Of a stretch of DNA of 35,179 nt, positions 1-8,259 are shown in pieces (the first letter of the stretch is position 1; every line of letters starts with the position of its first letter). This stretch comes from DATBLQ01 sp036555325. Its GTDB lineage: Bacteria; Pseudomonadota; Alphaproteobacteria; Rhizobiales; Aestuariivirgaceae. The translations under genes and the position numbers were made by a program. The notes under the pieces were generated by a model. It saw nothing but the letters and a program-made list of their open reading frames with translations. It was not told the origin of the DNA and ran no database searches. The stretch spans positions 1 to 35,179 of the forward strand of contig DATBLQ010000006.1 in assembly GCA_036555325.1 (NCBI GenBank), in the 5' to 3' direction.

Positions 1-134
1 TGAAGGTAGTGATCGAAGATTACGTTCATTCCGATCGAGCAAAGATCCCTGCGATCGTGGCGATTCATCTTACCTGTTTTGCACTTGCTGTCGCTGGCAT
101 CTTCGCCAGCCTACGAGTTGCCGTTAGCGGTTGA
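1..134 (+). CDS. sdhD: Succinate dehydrogenase membrane anchor subunit, C-terminal end (partial)
   Basis: The reading frame is open from the left edge (first full codon at base 3) to a TGA at 132-134. The 43 visible residues contain VVIEDYVHS followed by one hydrophobic helix (AIVAIHLTCFALAVAGIFA). This fits the end of SdhD, which anchors succinate dehydrogenase (complex II) in the inner membrane. The DY of IEDYVH aligns with the TDYV of E. coli SdhD, whose Tyr83 lines the quinone site (family knowledge). The start lies outside the window. sdhA would often follow sdhD, but no flavoprotein subunit follows here. The identification rests on a short but characteristic segment. Confidence 0.72.
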   Translation, partial: KVVIEDYVHSDRAKIPAIVAIHLTCFALAVAGIFASLRVAVSG

Positions 135-393
135 TGAGAACATCTCGCAATTAGTATGCAGTCGAAGCGGCGGGGTTTTGGGTTCGCGCTCCCTGCAGTT
201 AGCGTCGGCACGATTGCGACGAGGCCTCGATCCAAACTTTGTCCGGGTCCCGGCCAATGACCAGAAGGGCGGGCGGCGCGCGCTGGTCGAGAAGCGTTAG
301 CCCTGGGAGCGCAAGCGTACGCCATGTTATCCTTAGATGAGCAGCGGTTGCGAAAGCCAGCGCTCTTTCGATTCATGAGCATCGGGAGGATAG
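135..393. other. Non-coding stretch after sdhD
   Basis: I see no convincing gene here. Short open frames exist on both strands, but their composition is arginine- and alanine-rich, as expected of chance frames in GC-rich DNA. No tRNA, repeat or clear terminator was recognised. The last bases hold the GGGAGG ribosome binding site of the next gene. Confidence 0.5.
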
Positions 394-966
394 ATGTCAA
401 ACTACAAGGTCGGTTACTTTGTTGGCAGCCTCGCCAAGGGGTCGCTCAACCGCAAGCTTGCGAACGGTCTGGTGCGATTGGCTCCGGCCGAACTTGAGAT
501 GAGCGAAATCGCCTTCGGCAGCCTACCACTCTATACCTATGACTACGATTCTGACTTTCCCAACGTCGCAAAGGATTTCAAGGCCGCCATCGCCGCTGTC
601 GATGCGGTGCTCTTCGTGACCCCGGAGTACAACCGCTCGATTCCTGGCGGACTGAAGAACGCGATCGATTGGGCGAGCCGGCCGTACGGCCAGAATTCCT
701 TCACCAGAAAGCCGTCCGGGATCATCGGCACCTCTCCGGGTGCGATCGGCACAGCAGTCGGCCAGCAGCATCTGAAGAGCATCCTGAGCTTCTGCAACTC
801 GCCGATGATGAATGCGATCGAGGCGTATATCCAATTCACACCGAACCTGATTTCGGCCGACGGCAAGGTCAGTTCCGAATCGACGGAGAGTTTCCTGCGC
901 AACTACATGAGCGAGTTCAGCAGCTTTATCGGACGTGTCCTCACCGTTTTCCCGCGCACTTCCTGA
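394..966 (+). CDS. NADPH-dependent FMN reductase family protein (flavodoxin-like)
   Basis: A 190-residue flavodoxin-fold oxidoreductase of the NADPH-dependent FMN reductase / chromate-quinone reductase family. It probably moves electrons from NAD(P)H through bound FMN to quinones, azo dyes or metal ions in the cytoplasm. The N-terminal beta strand is followed by GSLAKGSLNRKLA (about 11-23), the flavin phosphate loop. PEYNRSIPGGLKNAIDWASRP (about 78-98, starting VTPEYN) is the family signature that contacts the isoalloxazine ring. The length matches the family (about 180-200 aa). The start is supported by GGGAGG seven bases upstream of the ATG. It stands alone: sdhD lies upstream and a non-coding gap downstream. 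The in vivo substrate cannot be predicted. Confidence 0.9.
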   Translation: MSNYKVGYFVGSLAKGSLNRKLANGLVRLAPAELEMSEIAFGSLPLYTYDYDSDFPNVAKDFKAAIAAVDAVLFVTPEYNRSIPGGLKNAIDWASRPYGQNSFTRKPSGIIGTSPGAIGTAVGQQHLKSILSFCNSPMMNAIEAYIQFTPNLISADGKVSSESTESFLRNYMSEFSSFIGRVLTVFPRTS

Positions 967-1427
967 CCTCGTGGTAGCGGGGCACTAGTCGACGCATCAA
1001 GTCAGCGCCTGGAACAAACAAGGCTTCGTGCGGATATTCCCCACAAGCAAAAACCTGGTCCCTCAGGCCCTCGGTAGTCATAACTCAGCCGAAACGGCCA
1101 AGCTGAGTGAAGTTTATGGCTCGATTGGCTTCCGTTTTACTTTGATCCAACAGATGGGCCACGTCCGCCTAGGTCGACTTCCTCGCAGTCGAAAGGGGCG
1201 ACAGGTCGTTGCTCTGCTTAGCGAGATGCATCCGTTGAGCCAATAGTTGGAGCTACCGCCGCCGCCGCAGAGGCTACGCTACGTGTAGCGCATGCTGATC
1301 CTGCCATCGCGGTCGGCCGCAAACAGAAAAACACTGATGGTACTAACTGCAAAATTCTGTTGTGATGGCGTTGCGATAGTCGAGAAGATTTTTAATAGTT
1401 TGGTGGTAACTTACTGAAAAGTTTAGC
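967..1427. other. Intergenic region of about 460 bp without a convincing gene
   Basis: This lies between the FMN reductase and the 3' end of radC (convergent genes). A 72-codon plus-strand frame at 1028-1246 has no Shine-Dalgarno sequence and no recognisable motif. A near-palindrome CGCTACGTGTAGCG (1277-1290; 6-bp arms around GT) could form a small hairpin but has no T-run after it. The final 100 bases are AT-richer than the surroundings, as often seen past a convergent gene end. Nothing else was recognised. Confidence 0.45.
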
Positions 1428-2150
1428 CTAAATGGTTCTTGACAAAAGGAGGCGCAGGCCTTTGAAGCTCGCATGTCCGTTTCGTCCGATGATGACGTGA
1501 TCGTGCACGACGATGCCGAGGTTTTCCGCCGCCTCCACAATCCTCCTGGTCATCTCAATATCGGCACGCGATGGCGTTGGATCGCCCGAAGGGTGATTGT
1601 GGACAAGTACTATTGCGCACGCCGAAAGCTCGAGCGCCCGCTTGATGACCTCTCGCGGATAAACCGGGGTGTGGTCCACCGTCCCTTCCTGTTGGACTTC
1701 ATCGGCGATCAAGAGGTTCTTCTTGTCCAGGAACAGGACGCGAAATGCCTCGTTGGAACTGTAAGCCATCGAGGCGTGACAATATTCGATAAGCTGGGAC
1801 CAAGATTGCAGCACCGGCCGCTGCATGAGGCCGCCACGCATCAGCCGCAGTGAGGCGGCTTCTATGAGTTTGATTTCGGTGACGACTGCATCACCAACTC
1901 CCTTTAGTTCCTTCAGCCGCTCCGGCTTGGCGCCAATAACCTCGGCGAAGGAGCCGAATTTCTCGATCAGCTGCTTGGCAAGCGGCTTGGTGTCCTGCCT
2001 CGGCAATGCCCGAAAAAGAACGAGTTCGAGAAGCTCATAATCAACAAGCGAATTCGCCCCCGCCATCATGAATCGCTCTCGCAGGCGCTCCCGATGGCCC
2101 AGAAAATGCGGCTTGCCCGCAATCTCCCCGTCGTCAAACTCCTCCGTCAT
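1428..2150 (-). CDS. radC: RadC family protein (JAMM/MPN domain)
   Basis: A 240-aa RadC family protein. The N-terminal part (about 15-105) has the ERLRERF and LLELVLF segments and a helix-hairpin-helix-like ELKGVGDAVV (81-90). The C-terminal part (about 115-240) is a JAB1/MPN metal-binding domain with the JAMM motif VHNHPSGDPTPSRAD; His184, His186 and Asp197 are the expected zinc ligands. Despite the name, a role in DNA repair is not well supported for the family and the enzymatic activity is unknown. It is last in a minus-strand run sfsA-map-radC, with 24 bases between map and radC, so they are probably co-transcribed. Length and motifs look intact. Confidence 0.93.
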   Translation of the reverse strand: MTEEFDDGEIAGKPHFLGHRERLRERFMMAGANSLVDYELLELVLFRALPRQDTKPLAKQLIEKFGSFAEVIGAKPERLKELKGVGDAVVTEIKLIEAASLRLMRGGLMQRPVLQSWSQLIEYCHASMAYSSNEAFRVLFLDKKNLLIADEVQQEGTVDHTPVYPREVIKRALELSACAIVLVHNHPSGDPTPSRADIEMTRRIVEAAENLGIVVHDHVIIGRNGHASFKGLRLLLSRTI

Positions 2151-2174
2151 CCCCCCGGGTCACTCCTTCAGGCG

Positions 2175-2993
2175 TTAGTATGGCGGGCGACTGTACCCCT
2201 GAGGCGACAGTGTAAAAATTTCGCAACCGCTTTCCGTCACACCTACCGTATGCTCGAACTGCGCCGAGAGCGAACGATCGCGCGTGACTGCCGTCCAGCC
2301 GTCGGAAAGGACCTTTACCTCGGGTCTGCCGGCATTGATCATGGGCTCGATGGTGAAGAACATGCCAGGCTTCAGCATGATGCCTTCGCCTGGTCGGCCA
2401 TAGTGGAGGATGTTCGGCATATCGTGAAACAGACGGCCCAACCCATGACCGCAAAAATCACGCACCACGGAACAGCGCTCTGACTGAACGTAGCTTTGGA
2501 TTGCATGGCCGATATCGCCCGTGCGCGCACCCGGCCTGACCGCTTGTATTCCACGCATCAGTGCCTCGTAGGTGATCTCGATCAATCTCTCGGCGCGGCG
2601 CTGCACCTCGCCCACTGCATACATGCGGCTCGAATCACCATGCCAGCCGTTGACTATCAGCGTAATGTCGATGTTTACGATCTCGCCATCACGCAGCGGC
2701 TTGTCGTTGGGAATTCCATGGCAGACGACATGATTGATGGACGTGCAGATGGCTCTCGGATAGCCGCGATAGTAGAGCGGTGCGGGAACGGCATTGTTGG
2801 CCAGCGCGAAATCCATGACCATCTGGTCGAGTTGCGCAGTGTGAACGCCGGGCCGGACATGCGGAGTTATCAGGTCCAGCGCTTCGGCGCAAAGCCTGCC
2901 CGCGGTTCGCATGGCGGCGAATGCCGTCGGCCCATGCAGTTTGATTTGCCCGGTGTTGGCAATAGGAGCAATTGCGGCGTCGATATATGTCAC
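2175..2993 (-). CDS. map: Type I methionine aminopeptidase
   Basis: Removes the initiator methionine from nascent proteins. With the start used here (GTG at 2993-2991) the protein has 272 residues. All five dinuclear-metal ligands of the pita-bread fold are present: Asp109 (in NIDIT), Asp120 (WHGDSS), His183 (CGHGLG), Glu216 (TIEP) and Glu247 (QFEHT), with spacing as in E. coli Map. A longer frame opens at 3065, but its first 24 residues are basic and unlike the family and lie inside sfsA. The GTG is preceded by AGGAAG and overlaps the sfsA stop codon as GTGA, the usual arrangement for translational coupling. Upstream sfsA and downstream radC probably form one operon. Confidence 0.93.
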   Translation of the reverse strand: MTYIDAAIAPIANTGQIKLHGPTAFAAMRTAGRLCAEALDLITPHVRPGVHTAQLDQMVMDFALANNAVPAPLYYRGYPRAICTSINHVVCHGIPNDKPLRDGEIVNIDITLIVNGWHGDSSRMYAVGEVQRRAERLIEITYEALMRGIQAVRPGARTGDIGHAIQSYVQSERCSVVRDFCGHGLGRLFHDMPNILHYGRPGEGIMLKPGMFFTIEPMINAGRPEVKVLSDGWTAVTRDRSLSAQFEHTVGVTESGCEIFTLSPQGYSRPPY

Positions 2994-3721
2994 GAGGGAG
3001 TGCTTCCTGTTATGAGCGGTAGTGCGCGATCGATCACAATTTCTGTTTCGTCCAATGTACAGCAATAGACCAGGGCTTCAACGCCGGCATCTACAGCGCG
3101 CCGGAAATGATCTATATAGGTAGAATCGAGGTCTTCAGCTAGAGCCATGGCGCAAGCATCGGTACGCTGCACCAGATAGAACATCACCGCGCGGCAGCCG
3201 GAGCGAACCATCTCCGAAAGTTCCTTGAGGTGCTTTGTGCCCCTTTCGGTTCTGCAGTCAGGGAATTCGGCGAGATTCTTCCGTCTCGAAAGATGGACAT
3301 TTTTCACCTCCACGTAGCAGGGCGCCTTTCGAGGGCTTTCAAGCAGAATGTCGATGCGGCACCTGTTGCCGTAACACACTTCGCGGCGAAGTGTGCTGTA
3401 CCCTTGGAGTTCGGGGATGCGGTCGGCCTGAATTGCCTCCGTCACGAGGTTATTGGGATGGCCCGTGTTGATGCCGACCAGCGCGCGAGTGCCGCCTTCC
3501 TCGCCAAGTTCCAGCATTTCCCAGGTATGGAGATATTTACGCGCCGTATTGGACGAGGAAGACAGCCAAACCCTGGTTCCTGGTTCCGTCAGACCCAGCA
3601 TCGAGCCCGTATTGGGACAAGCAGCGGTGACGATTTCGCCCGACTCTAGTCTCACGTCGGCAAGGAATCGCTTGTATCGTTGAATTAGCACGCCGCGAAT
3701 GAGGGGAGATGGGAACCGCAT
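2990..3721 (-). CDS. sfsA: SfsA family protein (sugar fermentation stimulation protein homologue)
   Basis: A 243-aa member of the SfsA family, beginning MRFPSPLIRGVLIQRYKRFL, the typical family start. Other conserved elements are CPNTGSMLGL (about 36-45), an OB-fold-like N-terminal half, and a nuclease-like C-terminal half with ESPRKAPCYVEVKNVHL, followed by FPDCRTERGTKHL. The fold suggests DNA or RNA binding, but its biochemical role is not established; the name comes from an E. coli maltose-fermentation phenotype. The frame could extend to a TTG at 3757, but family starts favour the ATG at 3721. Its stop overlaps the map start by four bases. It is divergent from the molybdopterin-binding gene, with about 78 bases between the starts. 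Confidence 0.92.
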   Translation of the reverse strand: MRFPSPLIRGVLIQRYKRFLADVRLESGEIVTAACPNTGSMLGLTEPGTRVWLSSSSNTARKYLHTWEMLELGEEGGTRALVGINTGHPNNLVTEAIQADRIPELQGYSTLRREVCYGNRCRIDILLESPRKAPCYVEVKNVHLSRRKNLAEFPDCRTERGTKHLKELSEMVRSGCRAVMFYLVQRTDACAMALAEDLDSTYIDHFRRAVDAGVEALVYCCTLDETEIVIDRALPLITGSTPS

Positions 3722-3799
3722 TGCACCGAAATTAGGTTCAGAGCTGCCCGATGACAAGACTTAAGGCTTGCTCTATTCAGAACCTTCAAGGAGGACCGG

Positions 3800-4549
3800 A
3801 TGACATCTCCTACTGCAGGACTTTTGTTGATCGGGGATGAGCTTCTGAGCGGACGAACCAAGGACAAGAACCTTGGCTACATTGCCGATTTTCTCACGGC
3901 TCTCGGAATTGATTTGAGGGAGGCACGGGTTGTCCCCGATTTGGAGGAAAATATCGTTGCCGCACTGAATTCGCTCAGGGCGCGATACACCTATGTCTTC
4001 ACCACCGGAGGAATCGGTCCTACCCATGACGACATCACGGCCGATGCAGTGGCAAAAGCTTTCGGCGTTGCAATCGACCACGATCCGCGTGCGGTTGCGA
4101 TCCTCAAGGCGCACTACCAGCCCGCGATGCTGAACGAAGCCCGATTGCGCATGGCGCGAATTCCCCACGGCGCCGAGCTTATTGAGAACCCGGTTTCCAA
4201 GGCGCCTGGCTTCCGGCTTGAGAACGTGTTCGTCATGGCCGGTGTGCCCAAAATCATGCAAGCGATGCTCGAAGCGATTGCACCGCAACTTGAGCACGGT
4301 GAGCCGATCCATTCAGCGACTGTGATTGCCCACATGGGAGAAGGCGACTTGGCGAAACCCTTGAAAGAGATTCAAGACCGCCATCCGAATGTGGTGATTG
4401 GTTCCTACCCCTTCGAAGAGACAGGAGGATTTGGTTCAAACCTTGTGTTGCGCTCTCGTGACAGAAAGGCGCTCGAAACGGCGGCGCGCGAAGTTGAGGA
4501 AATGACACAGGCGTTGAAGGCAGGCGGCAAAGTCAAGGTATGGTCCTAA
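3800..4549 (+). CDS. CinA/MoaB-type molybdopterin-binding domain protein
   Basis: A 249-aa cytoplasmic protein with one MoCF-biosynthesis (MoaB/MogA/CinA N-terminal) domain. It begins TAGLLLIGDELLSGRTKDKN, the CinA-family N-terminal signature, and has TTGGIGPTHDDITADAVAKAF at about 68-88, the pterin-binding loop. The rest (about 165-249) resembles the KOW-like second domain of CinA, but the C-terminal nicotinamide-nucleotide amidase domain is absent, so this is the short form common in Alphaproteobacteria. Its function is not settled; candidates are molybdopterin handling or pyrophosphatase activity on nucleotide adducts. The start is well supported by AAGGAGG upstream of the ATG. The small basic gene at 4561 follows after 11 bases and may share the transcript. 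Confidence 0.88.
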   Translation: MTSPTAGLLLIGDELLSGRTKDKNLGYIADFLTALGIDLREARVVPDLEENIVAALNSLRARYTYVFTTGGIGPTHDDITADAVAKAFGVAIDHDPRAVAILKAHYQPAMLNEARLRMARIPHGAELIENPVSKAPGFRLENVFVMAGVPKIMQAMLEAIAPQLEHGEPIHSATVIAHMGEGDLAKPLKEIQDRHPNVVIGSYPFEETGGFGSNLVLRSRDRKALETAAREVEEMTQALKAGGKVKVWS

Positions 4550-4560
4550 GGTAGGAGTTC

Positions 4561-4725
4561 ATGGCTGCATCCTCCAAAACTGAGCCGGAAAAAGTCAGAC
4601 ATCCCGTCCCCGGAACCAGGCGACACAGACCACCCCAGCCGCAGAAGAAGTCAGGCCAGGATAGGGGGCGTCTCAAGATCACGATTGGCAAGGGCCGGAT
4701 ACGTGTGGGTAAATCTCATTCCTAG
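4561..4725 (+). CDS. Small basic hypothetical protein (54 aa)
   Basis: ATG at 4561 to TAG at 4725 encodes 54 residues, with a good Shine-Dalgarno (GTAGGAG, about five bases upstream) directly after the preceding stop codon. The product is strongly basic: a proline/arginine-rich, probably disordered first half (RRHRPPQPQKKSGQDRGR) and a short segment (RLKITIGKGRIRVGKSHS) that could form a beta hairpin. There are no cysteines or membrane segments. I do not recognise a family. The coupling-like position and ribosome binding site argue for translation; the short length argues for caution. Confidence 0.45.
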   Translation: MAASSKTEPEKVRHPVPGTRRHRPPQPQKKSGQDRGRLKITIGKGRIRVGKSHS

Positions 4726-4791
4726 GTATTCCACGCGGGGACCCCTGAAACGTCCGGCCATGCGCTGCCGGAGTGCTAAAAAAGAAGCGGT

Positions 4792-7221
4792 ATGGAGCAA
4801 GGAGCCATGAAATCCCACTATCGAGTGGTTGTCATCGGCGGCGGTGTCGTAGGCGCCTCAATTGCCTATCATCTGACCAAGATGGGTTGGCCGGACGTGG
4901 CAATTCTCGAACGCAGCGTTTTGACGGCGGGGTCCTCGTGGCATGCGGCGGGCGGCTATCATGCACTCAACGCCGATCCCAACATCGCGTCTCTCCAGGC
5001 CTACACCATCGACGTTCTCTCCCGCCTCGAAGCTGAGACGGGCCAGGCGACCGGTCTCCATATGACCGGCGGCGTCACCTTTGCCTGCACACCGGATCGC
5101 TGGGAGTGGCTGCAAGCAGCCTACCGGGTGTTTCAGACCATGGGCATCGAAGATGTTCGGCTCATGACACCGGAAGAGATAGAGAAGTCGTGCCCCATCA
5201 TCAGCACCAAGGGGATCTTTGGCGGAATGTGGGCGGACCGGGAAGGATATGTGGACACCACGGGAGTGGTGCAGGCCTATGCCAAGGGCGCGAAGAAGCG
5301 GGGAGCTGACGTGATCGAGCACAATCGGGTGGTCGAGCTTGGGCCGCGCAGAGGAGGCGGTTGGGATGTCGTCACCGAAAAGGGAAAAATCGTCGCCGAG
5401 CATGTAGTGAATGCCTCAGGCCTTTGGGCCAAGCAGGTCGGGCGCATGGTCGGCCTCGATCTTCCTCTTTCGCCGCTCGAGCATCATTATCTCATCACTG
5501 AATCCGTGCCGGAACTCGAAGCGCTCGACTTCGAGGTCCCAATGATGGTCGACCTCGACGGCTTCACCTATGCGAGGCAGGACCAAAAGGGCATGCTCGT
5601 GGGCATATATGAAGTGAACCACAAGCACTGGAACATGGATGGTGCCCCGTGGGACTATGGCTTCGACCTCATTCCAGAAAATCTCGATCGTATCGAGAAC
5701 GAGCTTGCCATCGGTTTCTCGCGGTACCCGCCGTTGGATCGGGCCGGAATCAAGCGCTGGGTAAACGGGGCCTTCACCTTCACTCCAGACGGAAACCCGC
5801 TGGTGGGCCCGGTCCATGGCTTGCCGGGTTACTGGCTCGCGTGCGGGGTCATGGCGGGCTTCCTCCAGGGCGGCGGGGTGGGCAAATCGCTCGCCGAATG
5901 GATGATCGAAGGGGAGCCTGTGTCGGACATTTATGGCATGGACGTTGCCCGTTACGGGCCCTTTGCCTCCAATCGCGAATATATCCGGCAGACAACCGGA
6001 CAATTCTACTCGCGCCGGTTTGTAATGACCTATCCGAACGAACAGTTATGGGCCGGTCGGCCGCTCAAGAAATGCCCGGCCTATCACGCAATGAACGACA
6101 ACGGCGCCAACTGGGGAGTGATTTGGGGTCTTGAAGTGCCAATTTATTTCGCACCGAAAGGATTCAAGGAAGTACCAACCCTCAAGCGCTCCAATGCCTT
6201 CGACATCATTGGTGAGGAATGCCGAAAAACCCGCGAGGGCGTTGGGATTGTGGATACCACGGGCTTTTCGCGTTTCGAAGTAACGGGGCCGCGAGCAGCC
6301 GATTGGCTCGACCGGCTGATGGCCAGCCGCCTGCCGAAACCTGGACGCTGCCGGCTTGCGCCCATGTTGGCGCCCTCCGGTCGTCTCAAGGGCGATCTGA
6401 CCGTGTTCAACTGGGGTGAGGGATGTTGGTGGATCATGGGCTCTTACTATTTGCGCCAGTGGCACATGCGATGGTTCCTCGATCACCTGGAGGAAGGCGT
6501 TTCAGTGCGCGATATTTCCGATGCCGTGGTGGGCTTTGCTATTACCGGGCCGGCGTCCCGTAAGCTTCTCCAGAGTCTGACCCATCAGGATTTGTCAAAC
6601 GCAGCCCTTCCTTTCATGGGCTGTGCCGAGGTTGATGTAGGTCTCATTCGAGCAAAAGTCGGTCGGCTGTCGGTCGAAGGGGAGTTGGGCTACGAGATCA
6701 ACTGTTCGGCGCCCGAACACGACACGCTCTATCGACTCCTAAAGGAAGCGGGAGCGAAATACGACGCTGTGGATTTTGGCTTCAATGCCATGAACTCCAT
6801 GCGGCTTGAGAAAAGCTTCGGCGTCTGGTCGCGCGAATTCATGCAAGGCTATACGCCGGGAATGACCCGCATGGATCGCTGGATCGACTGGCAGAAAAAG
6901 GATTTTGTCGGAAGGCAAGCAGCCCTTGCCGAGCGCGACAACAAAACTGCAAGACAGCTGTTGGTGACGCTGGAAATAGAAGCTGGGGATGCAGATGCGA
7001 CTGGCTATGAGCCAATCTGGGTAAAGGGCAAGCGTGTGGGTTACGTGACCTCCGGCGGCTACGGCCACAGCGTTTCCAAGTCCTTGGCGCTCGCACTGAT
7101 TGACCGCGATCACACCGTTGAAGGCACCGAATTCGACGTGCATGTGGTGGGAGTTGGGCGCAGGGCGAGAATCATTCCCGATTCACCTCACGATCCCTCC
7201 GGTGAACGGATGCGCGCCTGA
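4792..7221 (+). CDS. Dimethylglycine/sarcosine dehydrogenase-like FAD protein with GcvT-type C-terminal domain
   Basis: An 809-aa two-part flavoenzyme resembling mitochondrial dimethylglycine dehydrogenase over its full length. Residues about 8-390 form a DAO-type FAD domain (VVVIGGGVVGASIAYHL, 12-28). TAGSSWHAAGG follows; His51 aligns with the histidine that carries covalent 8-alpha-linked FAD in DMGDH/SarDH. Residues about 400-800 are FAO/GcvT-like folate-binding domains (ELGYEI, FNAMNSMRLEKSFGVWSRE, GYVTSGGYGHS). Such enzymes oxidise an N-methyl group and pass the formaldehyde unit to tetrahydrofolate. ATG 4807, preceded by AAGGAG at very short spacing, is an alternative start. It stands alone on the plus strand and converges on ureD. 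Dimethylglycine, sarcosine or another N-methylated amine remain possible substrates. Confidence 0.85.
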   Translation: MEQGAMKSHYRVVVIGGGVVGASIAYHLTKMGWPDVAILERSVLTAGSSWHAAGGYHALNADPNIASLQAYTIDVLSRLEAETGQATGLHMTGGVTFACTPDRWEWLQAAYRVFQTMGIEDVRLMTPEEIEKSCPIISTKGIFGGMWADREGYVDTTGVVQAYAKGAKKRGADVIEHNRVVELGPRRGGGWDVVTEKGKIVAEHVVNASGLWAKQVGRMVGLDLPLSPLEHHYLITESVPELEALDFEVPMMVDLDGFTYARQDQKGMLVGIYEVNHKHWNMDGAPWDYGFDLIPENLDRIENELAIGFSRYPPLDRAGIKRWVNGAFTFTPDGNPLVGPVHGLPGYWLACGVMAGFLQGGGVGKSLAEWMIEGEPVSDIYGMDVARYGPFASNREYIRQTTGQFYSRRFVMTYPNEQLWAGRPLKKCPAYHAMNDNGANWGVIWGLEVPIYFAPKGFKEVPTLKRSNAFDIIGEECRKTREGVGIVDTTGFSRFEVTGPRAADWLDRLMASRLPKPGRCRLAPMLAPSGRLKGDLTVFNWGEGCWWIMGSYYLRQWHMRWFLDHLEEGVSVRDISDAVVGFAITGPASRKLLQSLTHQDLSNAALPFMGCAEVDVGLIRAKVGRLSVEGELGYEINCSAPEHDTLYRLLKEAGAKYDAVDFGFNAMNSMRLEKSFGVWSREFMQGYTPGMTRMDRWIDWQKKDFVGRQAALAERDNKTARQLLVTLEIEAGDADATGYEPIWVKGKRVGYVTSGGYGHSVSKSLALALIDRDHTVEGTEFDVHVVGVGRRARIIPDSPHDPSGERMRA

Positions 7222-7353
7222 TCGGGCGGGGTCTGTTCGGCCAGCGCCTCGCGGCGAGTGATGTTGCGACATGAAATGGCTGAAGTACTTCACGATGCCG
7301 GGGAAGTACTCAAAGCCGGCATGAAGTTATTTAAGCCGATAACTCTTGATGAA

Positions 7354-8256
7354 TTAGGATCCAAATTGGAACGGCGGAAATCCCAATATTGCGACCCTCG
7401 CTGACCTGATTACGGTTTCGAGCGCGAGGTTCAGGCCGAAGCCGTCTCGGGCCGCAATCCGAACGAAAATCCCCAGCCTGTGAGGAAGGGCGGAAGCACC
7501 GGCGTACACATCGTTTATGTCTTCAAAGTGCTTAAGAATCTCGTTTCGAAATCCCTCGATCGGGAGCTTGTCGGGTGGAGCCATGATGATCACCGAACCG
7601 TGGCAATGAACCCCCTGGCTGATGCCCGGCGAGGAACCGAACGCCTCTGCTCCAGAGAACCTTCCTCTGTTCGCAACCAACGGCGTTCCATCGAGATCGT
7701 GAAAATCCTGGCGCGTGTCCAGCCACCCGAACTTGCCGCCACACCCCTCCGGATCGTGACCTAGGAAGCCTTCACTTAAAACGACCGTGGCGCGTGTCGC
7801 AACCCGAACGCGCACTTGCTGCACCAATCGAGCGTTGGGAAACAAGACGATCGGTCGTGGACGATACTCCAGATAAGCGTCCTGTTCGACAATCAGCTCC
7901 ACCGCAGCCTTGGCAAACCCGCCCCCCGGCATGCTCTGAACGACGGCGCTAGACTGGGTCATCACACATGCCTGGGCGGATGGCCTAACCGCAAAGCGTT
8001 GCAACAGATGCTCGCCTTCGAACAATCCGCCCGATGCCGATTGAAGAATGACGGTTGCAAAGTTGGGGGCCGCTTCCTCCAAATAAAGAGCGGAAGTTAC
8101 GATATAAGGATAACGCGCCTGTTTCCGACACAATCGGGTCCGGGGCTGAGCTTGGCAGAACTGAAGGTCCAGCTGCGGCAACAAACTGTGGGGAAAATCT
8201 GCTTCCTCGGGTTTCGTGGCCGGCGCGTGCAATTCTCTGGACAAGAAAGACACCAC
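7354..8256 (-). CDS. ureD: Urease accessory protein UreD
   Basis: A 300-aa UreD (UreH) homologue, the scaffold that binds urease apoprotein and, with UreF and UreG, guides nickel delivery. Family features visible are QSASGGLFEGEHLLQRF with the following VMTQSSAVVQSMPGG, then YLEYRPRPIVLFPNARL and SEGFLGHDPEG. The start is a GTG at 8256 (a second GTG follows), only three bases after the ureC stop, so translation is probably coupled to ureC. It is the last gene of the minus-strand urease structural operon. Its first ~45 residues are poorly conserved and the true start could be internal. Confidence 0.88.
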   Translation of the reverse strand: MVSFLSRELHAPATKPEEADFPHSLLPQLDLQFCQAQPRTRLCRKQARYPYIVTSALYLEEAAPNFATVILQSASGGLFEGEHLLQRFAVRPSAQACVMTQSSAVVQSMPGGGFAKAAVELIVEQDAYLEYRPRPIVLFPNARLVQQVRVRVATRATVVLSEGFLGHDPEGCGGKFGWLDTRQDFHDLDGTPLVANRGRFSGAEAFGSSPGISQGVHCHGSVIIMAPPDKLPIEGFRNEILKHFEDINDVYAGASALPHRLGIFVRIAARDGFGLNLALETVIRSARVAILGFPPFQFGS

Positions 8257-8259
8257 AGG

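Noticed and set aside
65..400. 111-codon minus-strand open frame
   Set aside because: It overlaps the sdhD end and the ribosome binding site of the FMN reductase, has no recognisable motif and a chance-like Arg/Ala/Pro composition.
1028..1246. 72-codon plus-strand open frame after the FMN reductase
   Set aside because: No Shine-Dalgarno sequence, no recognisable motif and no neighbour coupling; treated as chance.
5416..6003. 195-codon minus-strand open frame inside the DMGDH-like gene
   Set aside because: Antisense shadow in GC-rich coding DNA; the plus-strand frame has unbroken family homology.
7271..7324. 17-codon frame (MKWLKYFTMPGKYSKPA) between the DMGDH-like gene and ureD, containing two AGTACT sites
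   Set aside because: It superficially recalls short modified-peptide precursors, but there is no radical-SAM partner, no ribosome binding site and the length is within chance.
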